Assembly: GCA_031286555.1 (NCBI GenBank)
Contig: JAITUD010000059.1
Span: forward strand, 1-34,217
Length of the DNA stretch: 34,217 bases
DNA from: Microbacterium sp.
Lineage (GTDB): Bacteria > Actinomycetota > Actinomycetes > Actinomycetales > Microbacteriaceae
Direction of reading: 5' to 3'
The position numbers were made by a program, and so were the translations under genes. Of this stretch, positions 7,349-15,641 are shown one piece after another. Position 1 is the stretch's first letter; each line of letters begins with the position of its first letter. The notes under the pieces are model-generated. The model had not been told where the DNA came from and made no database searches. It saw only the letters and a program-made list of their open reading frames with translations.

Positions 7349-8104
7349 ATGCAGATCAGCGGAGCCGGCGCCCTCGTCACGGGCGGCGCCAGCGGACTCG
7401 GGCTCGCCACCGCCCGCCGACTCGCCGCCGCAGGCGCTCAGGTCACGATCGTCGACCTGCCGTCATCGGCCGGTGCCGAGATCGCCGCCGAGCTCGGCGG
7501 ATTCTTCGCCCCCGCCGACGTCACCGACGTCGACCAGGTGCGCGCCGCAGTCGCCGAATCGCTCGACCCGCTGCGCATCGTGGTCAACTGCGCGGGCATC
7601 GCGCCGCCCGCGAAGGTGCTCGACCGCGACGGCAACCCCGCCGACCTCGCCGCATTCGAGCGGATCATCCGCATCAACCTCGTCGGCACCTTCAACGTCA
7701 TCTCGCAGGCCGCCGCCGTGATCTCGAGGACCGAGCCGACCGAGGGCGGCGACCGCGGCGTGATCGTGAACACCGCCAGCGTCGCGGCGTTCGACGGGCA
7801 GATCGGCCAGCCCGCCTACTCGGCGTCGAAGGGCGGGGTGCACGCGATGACGCTGCCGATCGCCCGCGAGCTGTCGCGCTACGGCATCCGCGTCTGCACG
7901 ATCGCCCCCGGCATCATGGAGACCCCCATGCTCGCCGGCCTCCCTGAGGCCGCGCAGGAGTCGCTCGGCCAGCAGGTGCCCTACCCGTCCCGTCTCGGTC
8001 GGCCCGACGAGTACGCCGCCCTGGTGCAGAGCATCGTCGAGAACGGCTACCTGAACGGCGAGACCATCCGACTCGACGGCGCCATCCGCATGGCGCCGAA
8101 ATGA
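7349..8104 (+). CDS. Short-chain dehydrogenase/reductase, HSD10-like (3-hydroxyacyl-CoA dehydrogenase type 2 family)
   Basis: This 251-residue classical SDR has the cofactor motif TGGASGLG, the structural NCAG motif, the catalytic Ser in NTASVAA, the YSASKGG pair (Tyr and Lys) and the PG motif in APGIMETPM. The overall pattern, with an LDRDGNPADL insertion and the ending NGETIRLDGAIRM, resembles the HSD17B10/FadB2 group that oxidises 3-hydroxyacyl-CoAs with NAD. The start at ATG 7349 follows AAGGAG at a good distance. The 103-bp gap upstream contains TAAGCT (7305-7310), a possible -10 box without a convincing -35. The stop overlaps an ATG by four bases, but the next gene more likely starts at 8125. 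Substrate is inferred from resemblance only. Confidence 0.88.
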   Translation: MQISGAGALVTGGASGLGLATARRLAAAGAQVTIVDLPSSAGAEIAAELGGFFAPADVTDVDQVRAAVAESLDPLRIVVNCAGIAPPAKVLDRDGNPADLAAFERIIRINLVGTFNVISQAAAVISRTEPTEGGDRGVIVNTASVAAFDGQIGQPAYSASKGGVHAMTLPIARELSRYGIRVCTIAPGIMETPMLAGLPEAAQESLGQQVPYPSRLGRPDEYAALVQSIVENGYLNGETIRLDGAIRMAPK

Positions 8105-8124
8105 CCCACGACCAAGGAGCATCC

Positions 8125-8955
8125 ATGAGCCTCGCAGGCAAGACCATCCTGATGTCCGGCGGCAGCCGCGGCATCGGCCTCGCGATCGCCCTGCGGGCGG
8201 CGGCCGACGGCGCGAACATCGCGCTGATGGCGAAGACCGACACCCCGCATCCCAAGCTCGAGGGCACGGTGCACTCCGCCGCCGAGCAGATCCGCGCGGC
8301 GGGCGGCCGGGCGCTGCCGATCGTCGGCGACGTGCGCAACGACGACGACATCACCGAGGCTGTGATGAAGACCGCCGGTGAGTTCGGCGGCATCGACATC
8401 GTGATCAACAACGCCAGCGTGATCGATCTGTCGGGATCGCTCGACCTCGCGGCGAAGAAGTACGACCTCATGCAGGACGTCAACGTGCGCGGCACGTTCA
8501 TGCTCTCGCGCACGGCCGTCCCGCTGCTGCGCGAGTCGGCCAACCCGCACATCCTGTCGCTCTCGCCGCCGCTGAACCTCTCGCCGCGCTGGCTCGGCGC
8601 GCACACCGGCTACACGATGGCGAAGTACGGCATGACGATGGCGACGCTCGGCCTTGCGGCCGAATTCGCGGATGCCGGCATCGCGGCCAACACCCTCTGG
8701 CCGCGCACCACGATCGCGACCGCCGCCGTGCAGTTCGCCCTCGGCGGCGACCGCATGATGAAGGTCAGCCGCACGCCTGAGATCTACGCGGATGCCGCCT
8801 ACGCGGTCATCTCCGCGCCCGCGGCGCAGCGCACGGGGCAGACGCTCATCGTCGAGGACGTCCTCGAGGAGGCCGGCGTGACCGACTTCTCCGGTTACGC
8901 CGCGGTGCCCGGCACTCCCGACGAGGCGCTGTTCCCGGACATCTTCCTGGACTGA
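8125..8955 (+). CDS. Short-chain dehydrogenase/reductase, HSDL2-like
   Basis: This 276-residue SDR has SGGSRGIG at the cofactor site, INNAS, a catalytic Ser in SLSPP and the Tyr/Lys pair in GYTMAKYGM. The sequence MAKTDTPHPKLEGTVHSAAE and the later NTLWPRTTIATAAV are typical of the HSDL2-type SDR subgroup linked to lipid metabolism. ATG 8125 is preferred because AAGGAG lies six bases upstream and homologous proteins begin with this sequence. An ATG at 8101 overlapping the previous stop would add eight residues. It runs in an operon with the preceding SDR, and the pair may act in fatty-acid or related acyl chain oxidation. It ends at a strong hairpin before the convergent GntR gene. Confidence 0.88.
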   Translation: MSLAGKTILMSGGSRGIGLAIALRAAADGANIALMAKTDTPHPKLEGTVHSAAEQIRAAGGRALPIVGDVRNDDDITEAVMKTAGEFGGIDIVINNASVIDLSGSLDLAAKKYDLMQDVNVRGTFMLSRTAVPLLRESANPHILSLSPPLNLSPRWLGAHTGYTMAKYGMTMATLGLAAEFADAGIAANTLWPRTTIATAAVQFALGGDRMMKVSRTPEIYADAAYAVISAPAAQRTGQTLIVEDVLEEAGVTDFSGYAAVPGTPDEALFPDIFLD

Positions 8956-8976
8956 GGCGCCGACTCGGTCCGCGTG

Positions 8977-9008
8977 GTTCCGGGCGTGGGGGAGCCCGCG
9001 CCCGGAAC
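8977..9008. terminator. Bidirectional hairpin terminator between convergent genes
   Basis: GTTCCGGGCGTGGG (8977-8990) pairs with CCCGCGCCCGGAAC (8995-9008) through 14 base pairs, one of them G-T, around the tetraloop GGAG. It lies 21 bases after the SDR stop and touches the GntR stop codon on the other strand, so it can serve both transcripts. No T-tract follows on either side, which is common in high-GC actinobacteria. Confidence 0.75.
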
Positions 9009-9769
9009 TACTTCGCGACCAGCGTCGTCGCGAATGAGTACATGTCAGGGCGGTAGCAGTGGTGCCCGAACTCGATCGCCGCTCCGGACTGGTCGAATGA
9101 CACTCGCTCCATCGTCAGCACAGGTCCGCCCTCGTCGATGTCGAGCAGTTCGTGCTCGTCATCCTCAGCGCGGCGCGCGCCGATCTTCTGCTTCGCGACG
9201 CTGATGGCGACGCCCCGCGCGCGCAGGATCTGGTAGAGCCCGCGGCTCTCGAGCTGCTCGACCGTGACGTCCGCGAACGACGCAGGCAGGTGATTCTCCA
9301 TCACTGCGACGGGCACGCCGTCGGTGCTGCGTCGACGCCGGAGCCTGAGCACCGGATCGCCGAGCGGGATCCCGAGCGCGTCCGCCACCTCTGCGCCGGC
9401 GGGGACGACCTCGTGCGCCAGGACCTGGGTTCCCGGTTCGTGATTCGCGCTCTGGAGATCGTCGAACAGGCTCGTCAGCTCCACCTGTCTGGTCACTGAA
9501 CCCTGGACGACCTGGGTGCCGATGCCGCGGCGTCGCACCAGGAGCCCCTTGTCCACGAGCTCCTGGATGGCGCGGCGCACAGTGGGGCGCGAGACGCCCA
9601 GCTGCTCGGCGATGGAGATCTCGTTCTCGAGGCGTGCTCCGGGAGGGATCTCGCCGGACCGGATCGCGGACTGGAGCCGTGTCGAGACCTGGAAGTACAG
9701 CGGGACGGGGCCGGTGCGATCGATGTCCGCGAACAGGTCGTTCGGCCAGTAGGCAGTGTCGTCACCCAT
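9008..9769 (-). CDS. GntR-family transcriptional regulator, HutC subfamily
   Basis: This 253-residue regulator has an N-terminal winged helix (about residues 22-85) with the GntR signature YFQVSTRLQSAI, PPGARLENEISIAEQLGVSR, PTVRRAIQEL and GLLVRRRGIGTQV. A UTRA effector domain of the HutC type follows (LRLRRRRSTDGVPVAVMENH ... EFGHHCYRPDMYSF). HutC-type regulators bind small sugars, sugar phosphates or amino-acid derivatives and usually repress the neighbouring transport or catabolic operon. ATG 9769 is chosen for the GGGGAG site upstream; GTG 9793 would add eight residues. It is divergent from the first ABC importer with dyads in the shared gap, so it is the best candidate for local control of the phosphodiester/inositol genes. 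The effector is unknown. Confidence 0.93.
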   Translation of the reverse strand: MGDDTAYWPNDLFADIDRTGPVPLYFQVSTRLQSAIRSGEIPPGARLENEISIAEQLGVSRPTVRRAIQELVDKGLLVRRRGIGTQVVQGSVTRQVELTSLFDDLQSANHEPGTQVLAHEVVPAGAEVADALGIPLGDPVLRLRRRRSTDGVPVAVMENHLPASFADVTVEQLESRGLYQILRARGVAISVAKQKIGARRAEDDEHELLDIDEGGPVLTMERVSFDQSGAAIEFGHHCYRPDMYSFATTLVAK

Positions 9770-9793
9770 CGGTTCTCCCCTCGACAAGGTCAC

Positions 9794-9799
9794 ATTGTA
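9794..9799 (-). promoter_or_regulatory. Probable -10 box of the GntR gene
   Basis: Read on the minus strand this is TACAAT, a close match to the actinobacterial TANNNT -10 pattern. It would start a transcript around 9787, about 18 bases ahead of the GntR ATG at 9769. No good -35 is visible; the dyad at 9825-9842 lies just upstream of where one would be. Confidence 0.5.
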
Positions 9800-9824
9800 G
9801 CGACAACATCATCTGTCACTTCCT

Positions 9825-9842
9825 TCTGCATCACAATGCAGA
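9825..9842. promoter_or_regulatory. Candidate GntR operator dyad
   Basis: TCTGCAT-CACA-ATGCAGA is an 18-bp inverted repeat with perfect 7-bp arms, in the 230-bp gap between the divergent GntR gene and the ABC importer. Its size, symmetry and place fit an operator for the GntR dimer. A second palindrome, TCTGATCAGA at 9893-9902, starts with the same TCTG and may be a further site. Confidence 0.5.
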
Positions 9843-9886
9843 TCTTCATGTCGCGTTCACCGCATCGCCACCGCCAGGACAATCCC

Positions 9887-9915
9887 TTGTGATCTGATCA
9901 GAATGTCAGTAGGTT
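9887..9915 (+). promoter_or_regulatory. Putative promoter of the first ABC importer operon
   Basis: TTGTGA (9887-9892), 17 bases, then TAGGTT (9910-9915) is a fair sigma-A type promoter. The spacer contains the perfect 10-bp palindrome TCTGATCAGA (9893-9902), so a regulator bound there would block RNA polymerase. The leader to the ATG at 10000 would be about 78 bases and ends in the ribosome site GAGGAG (9988-9993). Confidence 0.5.
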
Positions 9916-9999
9916 CGGACAAAGTCAGGAAGACGCCGGCGTACTTCTGCGTCGCCTCTTCCATCCGGGTCGGTATCGGCCCCCATCGAGGAGTGTGCA

Positions 10000-11151
10000 A
10001 TGAAGCGATCAACTGGGTTGGTCGCTGTCGCGCTTATCGCGACGGCGACGTTGGCCCTCACGGGCTGTGTTCAGAAGTCCGGGGGCGGAGAGAGCGGGGG
10101 AGCGGACGACAAGTCCGTCACCGTCTTCGTCAGCGGCGACACCAACGTGCAGGACCTCTGGCAGAAGGGCCTGGTCCCTGCCTTCGAGAAGGCCAATCCC
10201 GGGTACAAGGTCACGGTCGACTTCGATCTCCACGGTCAGCACGACCAGCAGACCGTCGCCAAGGTCACGGCCGCCACGGTGCAGAAGCGCGATCCGGGCA
10301 TCGACCTGATCGACGGCGGATTCGTCGCACAGCTCGCAGCCGGTGACCTTCTGCAGTCCGTCAGCGAGAAGGATGTGCCGAATCTCGACACCGTCCCCGA
10401 GGGGATCCGGAAGACCGCGGTCAAGGACACCATCCCCTACCGGGCGTCGTCCGTCCTCCTCGCCTACAACTCGAAAGAGGTCGCCACGCCTCCGAAGACG
10501 CTCGACGAGCTGCTCGCGTGGATCAAGGAGCACCCGGGCAAGTTCACGTACAACTCCGGCGGCACCGGCGGCAGCGGCGACGCCTTCGTGACGACCGTGC
10601 TCGACAAGACGATTCCCGCGGACGACCGCGCAAAGATGGCGACCGAGTACGTCCCCGAGCTCGAGAGCGAATGGGATGCCGGATTCGAGACGCTGCGCGG
10701 ACTCAACCCGTACGTCTATCAGAAGGGCGTCTACCCGAACGGGAACAACGGCACCCTCGAGCTGCTCTCCAGCGGTCAGATCTGGATGACGGCCGTCTGG
10801 TCCGACCAGTTCGTGTCCGGAGTCGAGAGCGGACAGATCCCGGAGACCACCGCCACGACCCAGATCTCCGACCCGTCGTTCACTGGCGGAGCGTCTCTGC
10901 TCGGCATCCCCAAGGCGAGCAAGCACGTCGAAGCCGCGCAGAAGCTGGCCGACTGGGTGCTGACCCCGGAGGCGCAGGAGGTCGTGTCGAACCAGGTGTC
11001 CGGATATCCGGTGATCGACCTGTCGCTGCTGCCGAAGGACACCCAGGAGAAGTTCGCGGATGCCGACATCGCGAACCTCCGGCCGCCCTACTACGAGCAG
11101 ATGGGTGCCGACATGGCGAAGCTCTGGGCCCAGAAGGTGCCCGGGAAGTAA
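10000..11151 (+). CDS. ABC transporter substrate-binding lipoprotein (family 1, PotD/PhnS-like set)
   Basis: This 383-residue protein has a lipoprotein signal with lipobox ALTGC (Cys23) and a Gly/Ser-rich tether, then a type II periplasmic-binding fold (VTVFVSGDTNVQDLWQKG ... KVTVDFDLHG). Late features such as AQKLADWVLTPEAQEVVSNQ are usual in family 1 solute-binding proteins. It is the first gene of a four-gene importer and starts after GAGGAG. The two permeases and single ATPase are of the polyamine/iron/2-aminoethylphosphonate type, which often move small charged or phosphorylated molecules. The phosphodiesterase-phosphatase gene just downstream makes a glycerophosphodiester or other organophosphate a plausible ligand, though this is inferred from context only. 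Confidence 0.9.
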   Translation: MKRSTGLVAVALIATATLALTGCVQKSGGGESGGADDKSVTVFVSGDTNVQDLWQKGLVPAFEKANPGYKVTVDFDLHGQHDQQTVAKVTAATVQKRDPGIDLIDGGFVAQLAAGDLLQSVSEKDVPNLDTVPEGIRKTAVKDTIPYRASSVLLAYNSKEVATPPKTLDELLAWIKEHPGKFTYNSGGTGGSGDAFVTTVLDKTIPADDRAKMATEYVPELESEWDAGFETLRGLNPYVYQKGVYPNGNNGTLELLSSGQIWMTAVWSDQFVSGVESGQIPETTATTQISDPSFTGGASLLGIPKASKHVEAAQKLADWVLTPEAQEVVSNQVSGYPVIDLSLLPKDTQEKFADADIANLRPPYYEQMGADMAKLWAQKVPGK

Positions 11152-11160
11152 GCCTCCTGC

Positions 11161-12108
11161 ATGTCTGAGAAACTGCGCGCGCCCAAGCGCGTCCGTCGCA
11201 GCCGTGGGGCGGTAGGCGCCCCACGGCTGTCGAAGGTGGGCTTCTTCATGGCCCTCCCGCCGATCCTGATCGTCCTGCTGTTCGTGGGCGTCCCGGTGAT
11301 CGTGGCGCTCGCCTTCACCTTCGGGTTCACCGGCGGGCTGAACGAGATCGTCTCGCTCGTCGGGCAGAACGTGCACACCGCGGATGACTGGTGGGGCACC
11401 CTCGCCGCGTGGGCCGACGTCTTCGGGGACGAGCAGTTCCGATCCAACCTCGTCGTCACGCTGCTCGTCACGATCGTCAGCACCGCCGTCGTGCTCTTCA
11501 TGGCGATCGGCATCGGGCTCTACCTGCGGCTTCGGGGCGGCTGGCTGGCGAACCTGCTGTCGGCCCTCGCCGTCGTGCCGCTGTTCATCCCCGTGGTCAT
11601 CGCGTCGTGGGCGATCCTCACGTTCTACTCCGCAGACGGCTTCATCCGCAGCGTCCTCGCCGCGGTGGGAGTGGACGGCCCTGTCTGGGGATACACCGTT
11701 GTCGCCATCGTGATCGGCTCCGTGTGGACGTCGCTGCCCTTCGCGGTCCTCATGGTCGCCTCGGGGCTGCAGAGCATCCCGGACGCGATCATCGAGGCCG
11801 CGCGGGATGCCGGGGCCGGCTTCCTGCGGATCGTCTTCTCGATCCTCATCCCGATGGCGTTCGTGCCGATCGTCATCGCGGCCACCTTCACGGCCATCGG
11901 CGTGATCGGCTCGTTCACCGTGCCCTACTTCACCGGGCCGAATGCGCCGACCATGCTCGGCGTGATGCTCACCAGCTACTTCACCTCGTACAACGAACCG
12001 CAGCAGTCCGTGGTCATGGCGTTCACGATCTTCATCGCGGCATCCGCCATCGGAGCGTTCTACGTGTGGGCGAACTTCCGCAGTGCCAAAGATCAGGGGA
12101 GGGTGTGA
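11161..12108 (+). CDS. ABC transporter permease subunit 1
   Basis: This 315-residue integral membrane protein has about six transmembrane segments after a basic cytoplasmic N-terminus. The EAA loop that docks on the ATPase reads IEAARDAGAGFLRIVFSILI. It starts nine bases after the binding-protein stop, with no strong Shine-Dalgarno other than GGGAAG in the end of the previous gene, which suggests translational coupling. Its stop overlaps the start of the second permease as TGATG. It forms a heterodimer with that protein in the importer. Substrate cannot be told from the permease. Confidence 0.9.
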   Translation: MSEKLRAPKRVRRSRGAVGAPRLSKVGFFMALPPILIVLLFVGVPVIVALAFTFGFTGGLNEIVSLVGQNVHTADDWWGTLAAWADVFGDEQFRSNLVVTLLVTIVSTAVVLFMAIGIGLYLRLRGGWLANLLSALAVVPLFIPVVIASWAILTFYSADGFIRSVLAAVGVDGPVWGYTVVAIVIGSVWTSLPFAVLMVASGLQSIPDAIIEAARDAGAGFLRIVFSILIPMAFVPIVIAATFTAIGVIGSFTVPYFTGPNAPTMLGVMLTSYFTSYNEPQQSVVMAFTIFIAASAIGAFYVWANFRSAKDQGRV

Positions 12109-13037
12109 TGACTCAGGAAGTCGTGACCGCGACGCCCGCGTCCACCGCGAGGATCGCTCCGCCCGCGGCGACCGAGGCGCCGCGCGCGCACACGCCGCAG
12201 GACGGTGGCGGCCGCGCCAGGGAAAAGGCGGCTCGTCTCGGCGGCCGAGCGCTCGTGGTGCTCTTCGCCGTGTTCATGATCCTGTTCATCCTCGGCCCGC
12301 TGCTGTGGCTGGCAGTGCGCGCCTTCGCGACGAACTGGACGTACCCCAATCTGCTCCCCGACGGATGGACGCTGAAGTGGTGGGGCACGGTGTTCAGCGA
12401 CCAGGCGCTCGGCACCGCCGTGCAGAACTCACTGGTCATCACACCGATCGTGGTGGTGTGCTCCGCGGTGATCTGCCTGCCGGCGGCGTACGCCTTCGCC
12501 AGGCATGACTTCTTCGCCAGGCGGACCTTTCTCATCGGGCTGTTCGCGACGAACGCGTTTCCGAAGATGGGACTGTTCGCCACGCTCGCATCGATGTTCT
12601 TCGCGCTGAACCTGATGAACACGGTGCTCGGCATCGTCATCGTGCAGATTCTCGGCACGATCGTGTTCATGACGTGGATCCCCGCGGCGGCCTTCGCGGC
12701 CGTCCCGCGGAGCCTCGAGGAGGCCGCGAGGGATGCCGGTGCCGGGCGGATCCGGGTGTTCTTCTCGGTCACTCTGCGCATGGCCCTCCCGGGCATCCTC
12801 GTCGCGGTGATCATGTCGTTCCTCGCGGCGTTCGACGAAGCGCAGGGCACGTATCTGGTGGGAGCACCGGACTACTTCACGATGCCCACCCAGATGTACT
12901 CCCTGGTGCTGAACTACCCCAAGCAGGTCGCGGCGGTGTTCTCCATCCTCCTGTCCATCCCCTCGGTCGTCCTCCTGCTCGCCGCGCGCAAGCACATCAT
13001 GGGTGGGCAGCTCGCCGAGGGATTCCAGATTCGCTGA
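12108..13037 (+). CDS. ABC transporter permease subunit 2
   Basis: This 309-residue protein has a roughly 40-residue Ala/Pro/Thr-rich cytoplasmic tail, then six predicted membrane helices and the EAA loop LEEAARDAGAGRIRVFFSVT. The start is ATG 12108, overlapping the previous stop as TGATG. The ending MGGQLAEGFQIR is typical of PotC/PhnV-like permeases. It partners permease 1, and the ATPase gene begins within 20 bases. Confidence 0.9.
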   Translation: MTQEVVTATPASTARIAPPAATEAPRAHTPQDGGGRAREKAARLGGRALVVLFAVFMILFILGPLLWLAVRAFATNWTYPNLLPDGWTLKWWGTVFSDQALGTAVQNSLVITPIVVVCSAVICLPAAYAFARHDFFARRTFLIGLFATNAFPKMGLFATLASMFFALNLMNTVLGIVIVQILGTIVFMTWIPAAAFAAVPRSLEEAARDAGAGRIRVFFSVTLRMALPGILVAVIMSFLAAFDEAQGTYLVGAPDYFTMPTQMYSLVLNYPKQVAAVFSILLSIPSVVLLLAARKHIMGGQLAEGFQIR

Positions 13038-13053
13038 TGAAGTGGATTCGAAC

Positions 13054-14112
13054 GTGATTGCAGAAGAAATGACGGAAGCCGCACCGCAGTCGGAGACTCC
13101 CACGGAGGTCGCCGGGCTGGAGATCCGCGGGCTGAACAAGATCCTGGGCGGGCGGACGATCATCGACGACCTCGACCTGCGTGTCGAGAAGGGCGAGCTG
13201 GTTTCGCTGCTCGGGCCGTCGGGCTGCGGGAAGACGACCACTCTGCGAATGGTCGCAGGGTTCCTCGCGCCCGACAACGGAACGATCACCGTGGACGGGC
13301 GGGACGTCACGCGCCTGGGTGCGGAGAAGCGACCGAGTGCCATGGTCTTCCAGAACTATGCGCTGTGGCCGCACATGACGGTGTTCAAGAACGTGGCCTT
13401 TCCGCTGAAGATCCGGCGCACCTCCCCGGCAGAGCTCACGGAGCGCACCGAGGCGGCGTTGGAGCTGGTGAACCTCCTGCACCACCGCGACTCCCGTCCC
13501 GGGCAGATCTCGGGAGGCGAGCAGCAGCGCGTCGCGCTGGCCCGCGCGCTGGTCCAGGAGCCCAAGCTGCTGCTGCTCGACGAGCCGCTGAGCAATCTCG
13601 ACGCGAAGCTGCGGGTGAAGGTGCGGGAGGACATCCGCGAGATCCAGCAGCGCCTGGGGATCACCACCCTGATCGTCACGCACGATCAGGACGAGGCGAT
13701 GAGCGTCTCGGATCGGATCGCGGTGATGAACGACGGGCGGATCGAGCAGTACAGCACACCGGAGCAGCTGTACGGCAGGCCGCAGACGATGTTCGTCGCC
13801 TCCTTCATCGGGTCGATGAACAAGCTGGCAGGCACGGTCGTCGACGGCCGGCTGCAGGATTCCGAAGAGATCAGCGGCGTCCGGCCCGAGCACGTCGTGT
13901 TCAGCGCGACCGCCGAAGGGGATGCACTGCCCGCGGTCGTCGAGCGGGTCATTCCGCGAGGGCACTTCTTCGAGCTCGTGCTCGCGCGGGAGGACGCCAC
14001 GCTGCACGGCTACTTCACCGGGCGCCCTCCTGCGGTGGGCGACCGGGGCGGCGCGCGGATCACGGAGTCGCTGACCTTCCGGGACGGCGTTCTCGTGGAG
14101 GAGGGACGATGA
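13054..14112 (+). CDS. ABC transporter ATP-binding protein (PotA/PhnT-like)
   Basis: This protein of about 352 residues has Walker A GPSGCGKTT, Q-loop FQNYALWPHM, the signature ISGGEQQRVALARAL (a variant of LSGGQ), Walker B LLLLDEPLSNLD and H-loop VTHDQDEA, followed by a C-terminal TOBE-type regulatory domain. It powers the importer encoded just upstream. The start is uncertain: GTG 13042, GTG 13054 and ATG 13069 are all in frame and none has a strong ribosome site; I use 13054. The stop is embedded in the ATGA start of the GDPD-IMPase gene, so importer and enzyme are expressed together, which is the main clue to the transported compound. Confidence 0.9.
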   Translation: MIAEEMTEAAPQSETPTEVAGLEIRGLNKILGGRTIIDDLDLRVEKGELVSLLGPSGCGKTTTLRMVAGFLAPDNGTITVDGRDVTRLGAEKRPSAMVFQNYALWPHMTVFKNVAFPLKIRRTSPAELTERTEAALELVNLLHHRDSRPGQISGGEQQRVALARALVQEPKLLLLDEPLSNLDAKLRVKVREDIREIQQRLGITTLIVTHDQDEAMSVSDRIAVMNDGRIEQYSTPEQLYGRPQTMFVASFIGSMNKLAGTVVDGRLQDSEEISGVRPEHVVFSATAEGDALPAVVERVIPRGHFFELVLAREDATLHGYFTGRPPAVGDRGGARITESLTFRDGVLVEEGR

Positions 14113-15641
14113 CGGTGACGGCTCTGACCCGGTGCACAGCTCACCGGGGCGACTCCTCGGCGCACCGGGAGAACACGCTTCCGGCGATCCGCTCGGCCAT
14201 CGCGAAGGGTGCCGACCTGGTCGAGTTCGATCTGCGGCTGACAGCCGACGGCGACGTCATCGTGCTGCACGATCCCACGCTCGAGCGATTGTGGGGCGTG
14301 CGGCGCCCGGTCTCGGAGACGACGCTCGCCGAGATCCTTGCGCTGGGCGACGCGGACCACCGTCCGCCGACCCTGGCCGAGGCGCTGGCGTGCTTCGACG
14401 GCACCGACACCGTCGCCGTGATCGATGTGACCGATCCGCGCATGATCGCTCCGGCGATGCCTCTGGTCCTGGCCTCCGGCGCGACGGCGAGCTGGTGCGG
14501 CGATCTCGGGGCGATGCGCGTCGTGCGCGACCTGGATCCGGATGCGAGCATCTGGATGCCCTGGGACCGGGTGGTCCCGCCCGGTGCCGACGAGATCCTC
14601 GGGCTGGCGCCCGACACCATCAACGTCCCGGCGTACGTCGTCACCCGGGAACTGGTCGACGGAGTCCACGATCTCGGGCTGCGCCTGGCGGCGTGGACCG
14701 TCGACGAGCCGGCCGACATGCGGGCGATGGCCGAGGCCGGCGTGGACCAGGTGACGACCAATCGGCTCGACGACCTGCAGCGTGTCGTCGCCGGCGGAGG
14801 AGATGAGATGACGGAGCAGTCCTTGTACGCACGCGAGCGCAGAGTGGCCGAGGCCCTCGGCGACTGGGCGATCGAGTTCACCCGATCCGCAGATCCCGGG
14901 GTGATCCGCACGAAGCGCGACGACGCCGACATCGTCACCGACGTGGATGTGGCGGTGGAGAAGTACGTCCGAGAGGTGATCGGAGCGCAGTTCCCCGAGC
15001 ATGACTTCGTGGGCGAGGAGATGGGCGGCTCCGCGCGGGACGACGTGCCGTGCTGGTACCTCGACCCGGTCGACGGCACGGCGAACTTCGCCAACGGCGT
15101 GCCCTGGACGGCCTTCTCGCTCGCGCTGGTGGTCGGCGGTCGACCCGTGGTCGCGGTCGTCGGCGACCCGTGGCGGGAGGACCTGTTCGTGGCGGAGGCG
15201 GGGCAGGGGGCGAGTCTGAACGGAGAGCCGCTGCAGCTGCAGCCCGCCGCCGAATCGGCCGACGGCGATCCGCTCCGCGGGCGGATCGTCAGTACGGAAC
15301 TGGCCAACCAGCATGCGTGGCCGGGGATGCTGCCGATGCTGGAGAGGCTCGGGGAGCGCTTCTGCACCCTGCGGATCATGGGGTCGGGCACGATGACCCT
15401 GGTGGGCGTGGCGGCCGGCAGAGGTGCGGGTGCGGTCGTCGGGCACTTCGGTGCGGTGGACCATCTCGCGGCCGTGCTGATCGCCGCCGAAGCCGGCGCC
15501 GTGGTGCGCGACGAGGCCGGACAGCCCACCTGGTTCCCTCCGTCCGGCGGGATCATGGTCGCTGCGCCCTTCGCCGCCGACGCACTGCATGCCGTCTGGT
15601 CGGAGTCGATCCATGCGGCACGTGGAGGCGGGCCCGCGTAG
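14109..15641 (+). CDS. Bifunctional glycerophosphodiester phosphodiesterase - inositol-monophosphatase-like fusion
   Basis: One uninterrupted 510-codon frame encodes two enzymes. Residues 1 to about 230 are a GDPD TIM barrel with the catalytic His12 in AHRG, metal ligands Glu39 and Asp41 in VEFDLRL, and the second catalytic pair His54-Asp55 in VLHDP. From residue 234 (ATG 14808) comes an IMPase-family enzyme: GEEMGG, then WYLDPVDGTANF (Asp319, Asp322) and the late metal Asp in GAVDHLAAVLIAAEAGA. GDPDs cut glycerophosphodiesters such as glycerophosphoinositol; IMPases release phosphate from inositol phosphates. Together they would turn glycerophosphoinositol into glycerol (or its phosphate), inositol and phosphate. 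The start overlaps the ABC ATPase stop. A perfect ribosome site precedes codon 234, so a free 277-residue IMPase may also be made. No signal peptide: cytosolic. Confidence 0.88.
   Translation: MTVTALTRCTAHRGDSSAHRENTLPAIRSAIAKGADLVEFDLRLTADGDVIVLHDPTLERLWGVRRPVSETTLAEILALGDADHRPPTLAEALACFDGTDTVAVIDVTDPRMIAPAMPLVLASGATASWCGDLGAMRVVRDLDPDASIWMPWDRVVPPGADEILGLAPDTINVPAYVVTRELVDGVHDLGLRLAAWTVDEPADMRAMAEAGVDQVTTNRLDDLQRVVAGGGDEMTEQSLYARERRVAEALGDWAIEFTRSADPGVIRTKRDDADIVTDVDVAVEKYVREVIGAQFPEHDFVGEEMGGSARDDVPCWYLDPVDGTANFANGVPWTAFSLALVVGGRPVVAVVGDPWREDLFVAEAGQGASLNGEPLQLQPAAESADGDPLRGRIVSTELANQHAWPGMLPMLERLGERFCTLRIMGSGTMTLVGVAAGRGAGAVVGHFGAVDHLAAVLIAAEAGAVVRDEAGQPTWFPPSGGIMVAAPFAADALHAVWSESIHAARGGGPA
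14796..14810 (+). promoter_or_regulatory. Internal ribosome-binding site and start inside the GDPD-IMPase frame
   Basis: GGAGGAG at 14796-14802 precedes the in-frame ATG at 14808, exactly where the GDPD domain ends and the phosphatase begins. There is no in-frame stop between the domains. The TGA at 14804-14806 is in another frame. The arrangement suggests two adjacent genes that lost the stop, or a frame giving both a fusion and a separate phosphatase. Confidence 0.7.

Noticed and set aside
9903..10346. Open frame starting upstream of the first binding protein
   Set aside because: It overlaps the promoter and leader and runs out of frame through the lipoprotein gene; the translation becomes Arg/Gly-rich shadow.
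14796..14820. Frameshift or stop separating GDPD and IMPase into two genes
   Set aside because: The only nearby TGA (14804-14806) is not in the GDPD frame; the frame is continuous as given, so a fusion with an internal start is the literal reading.
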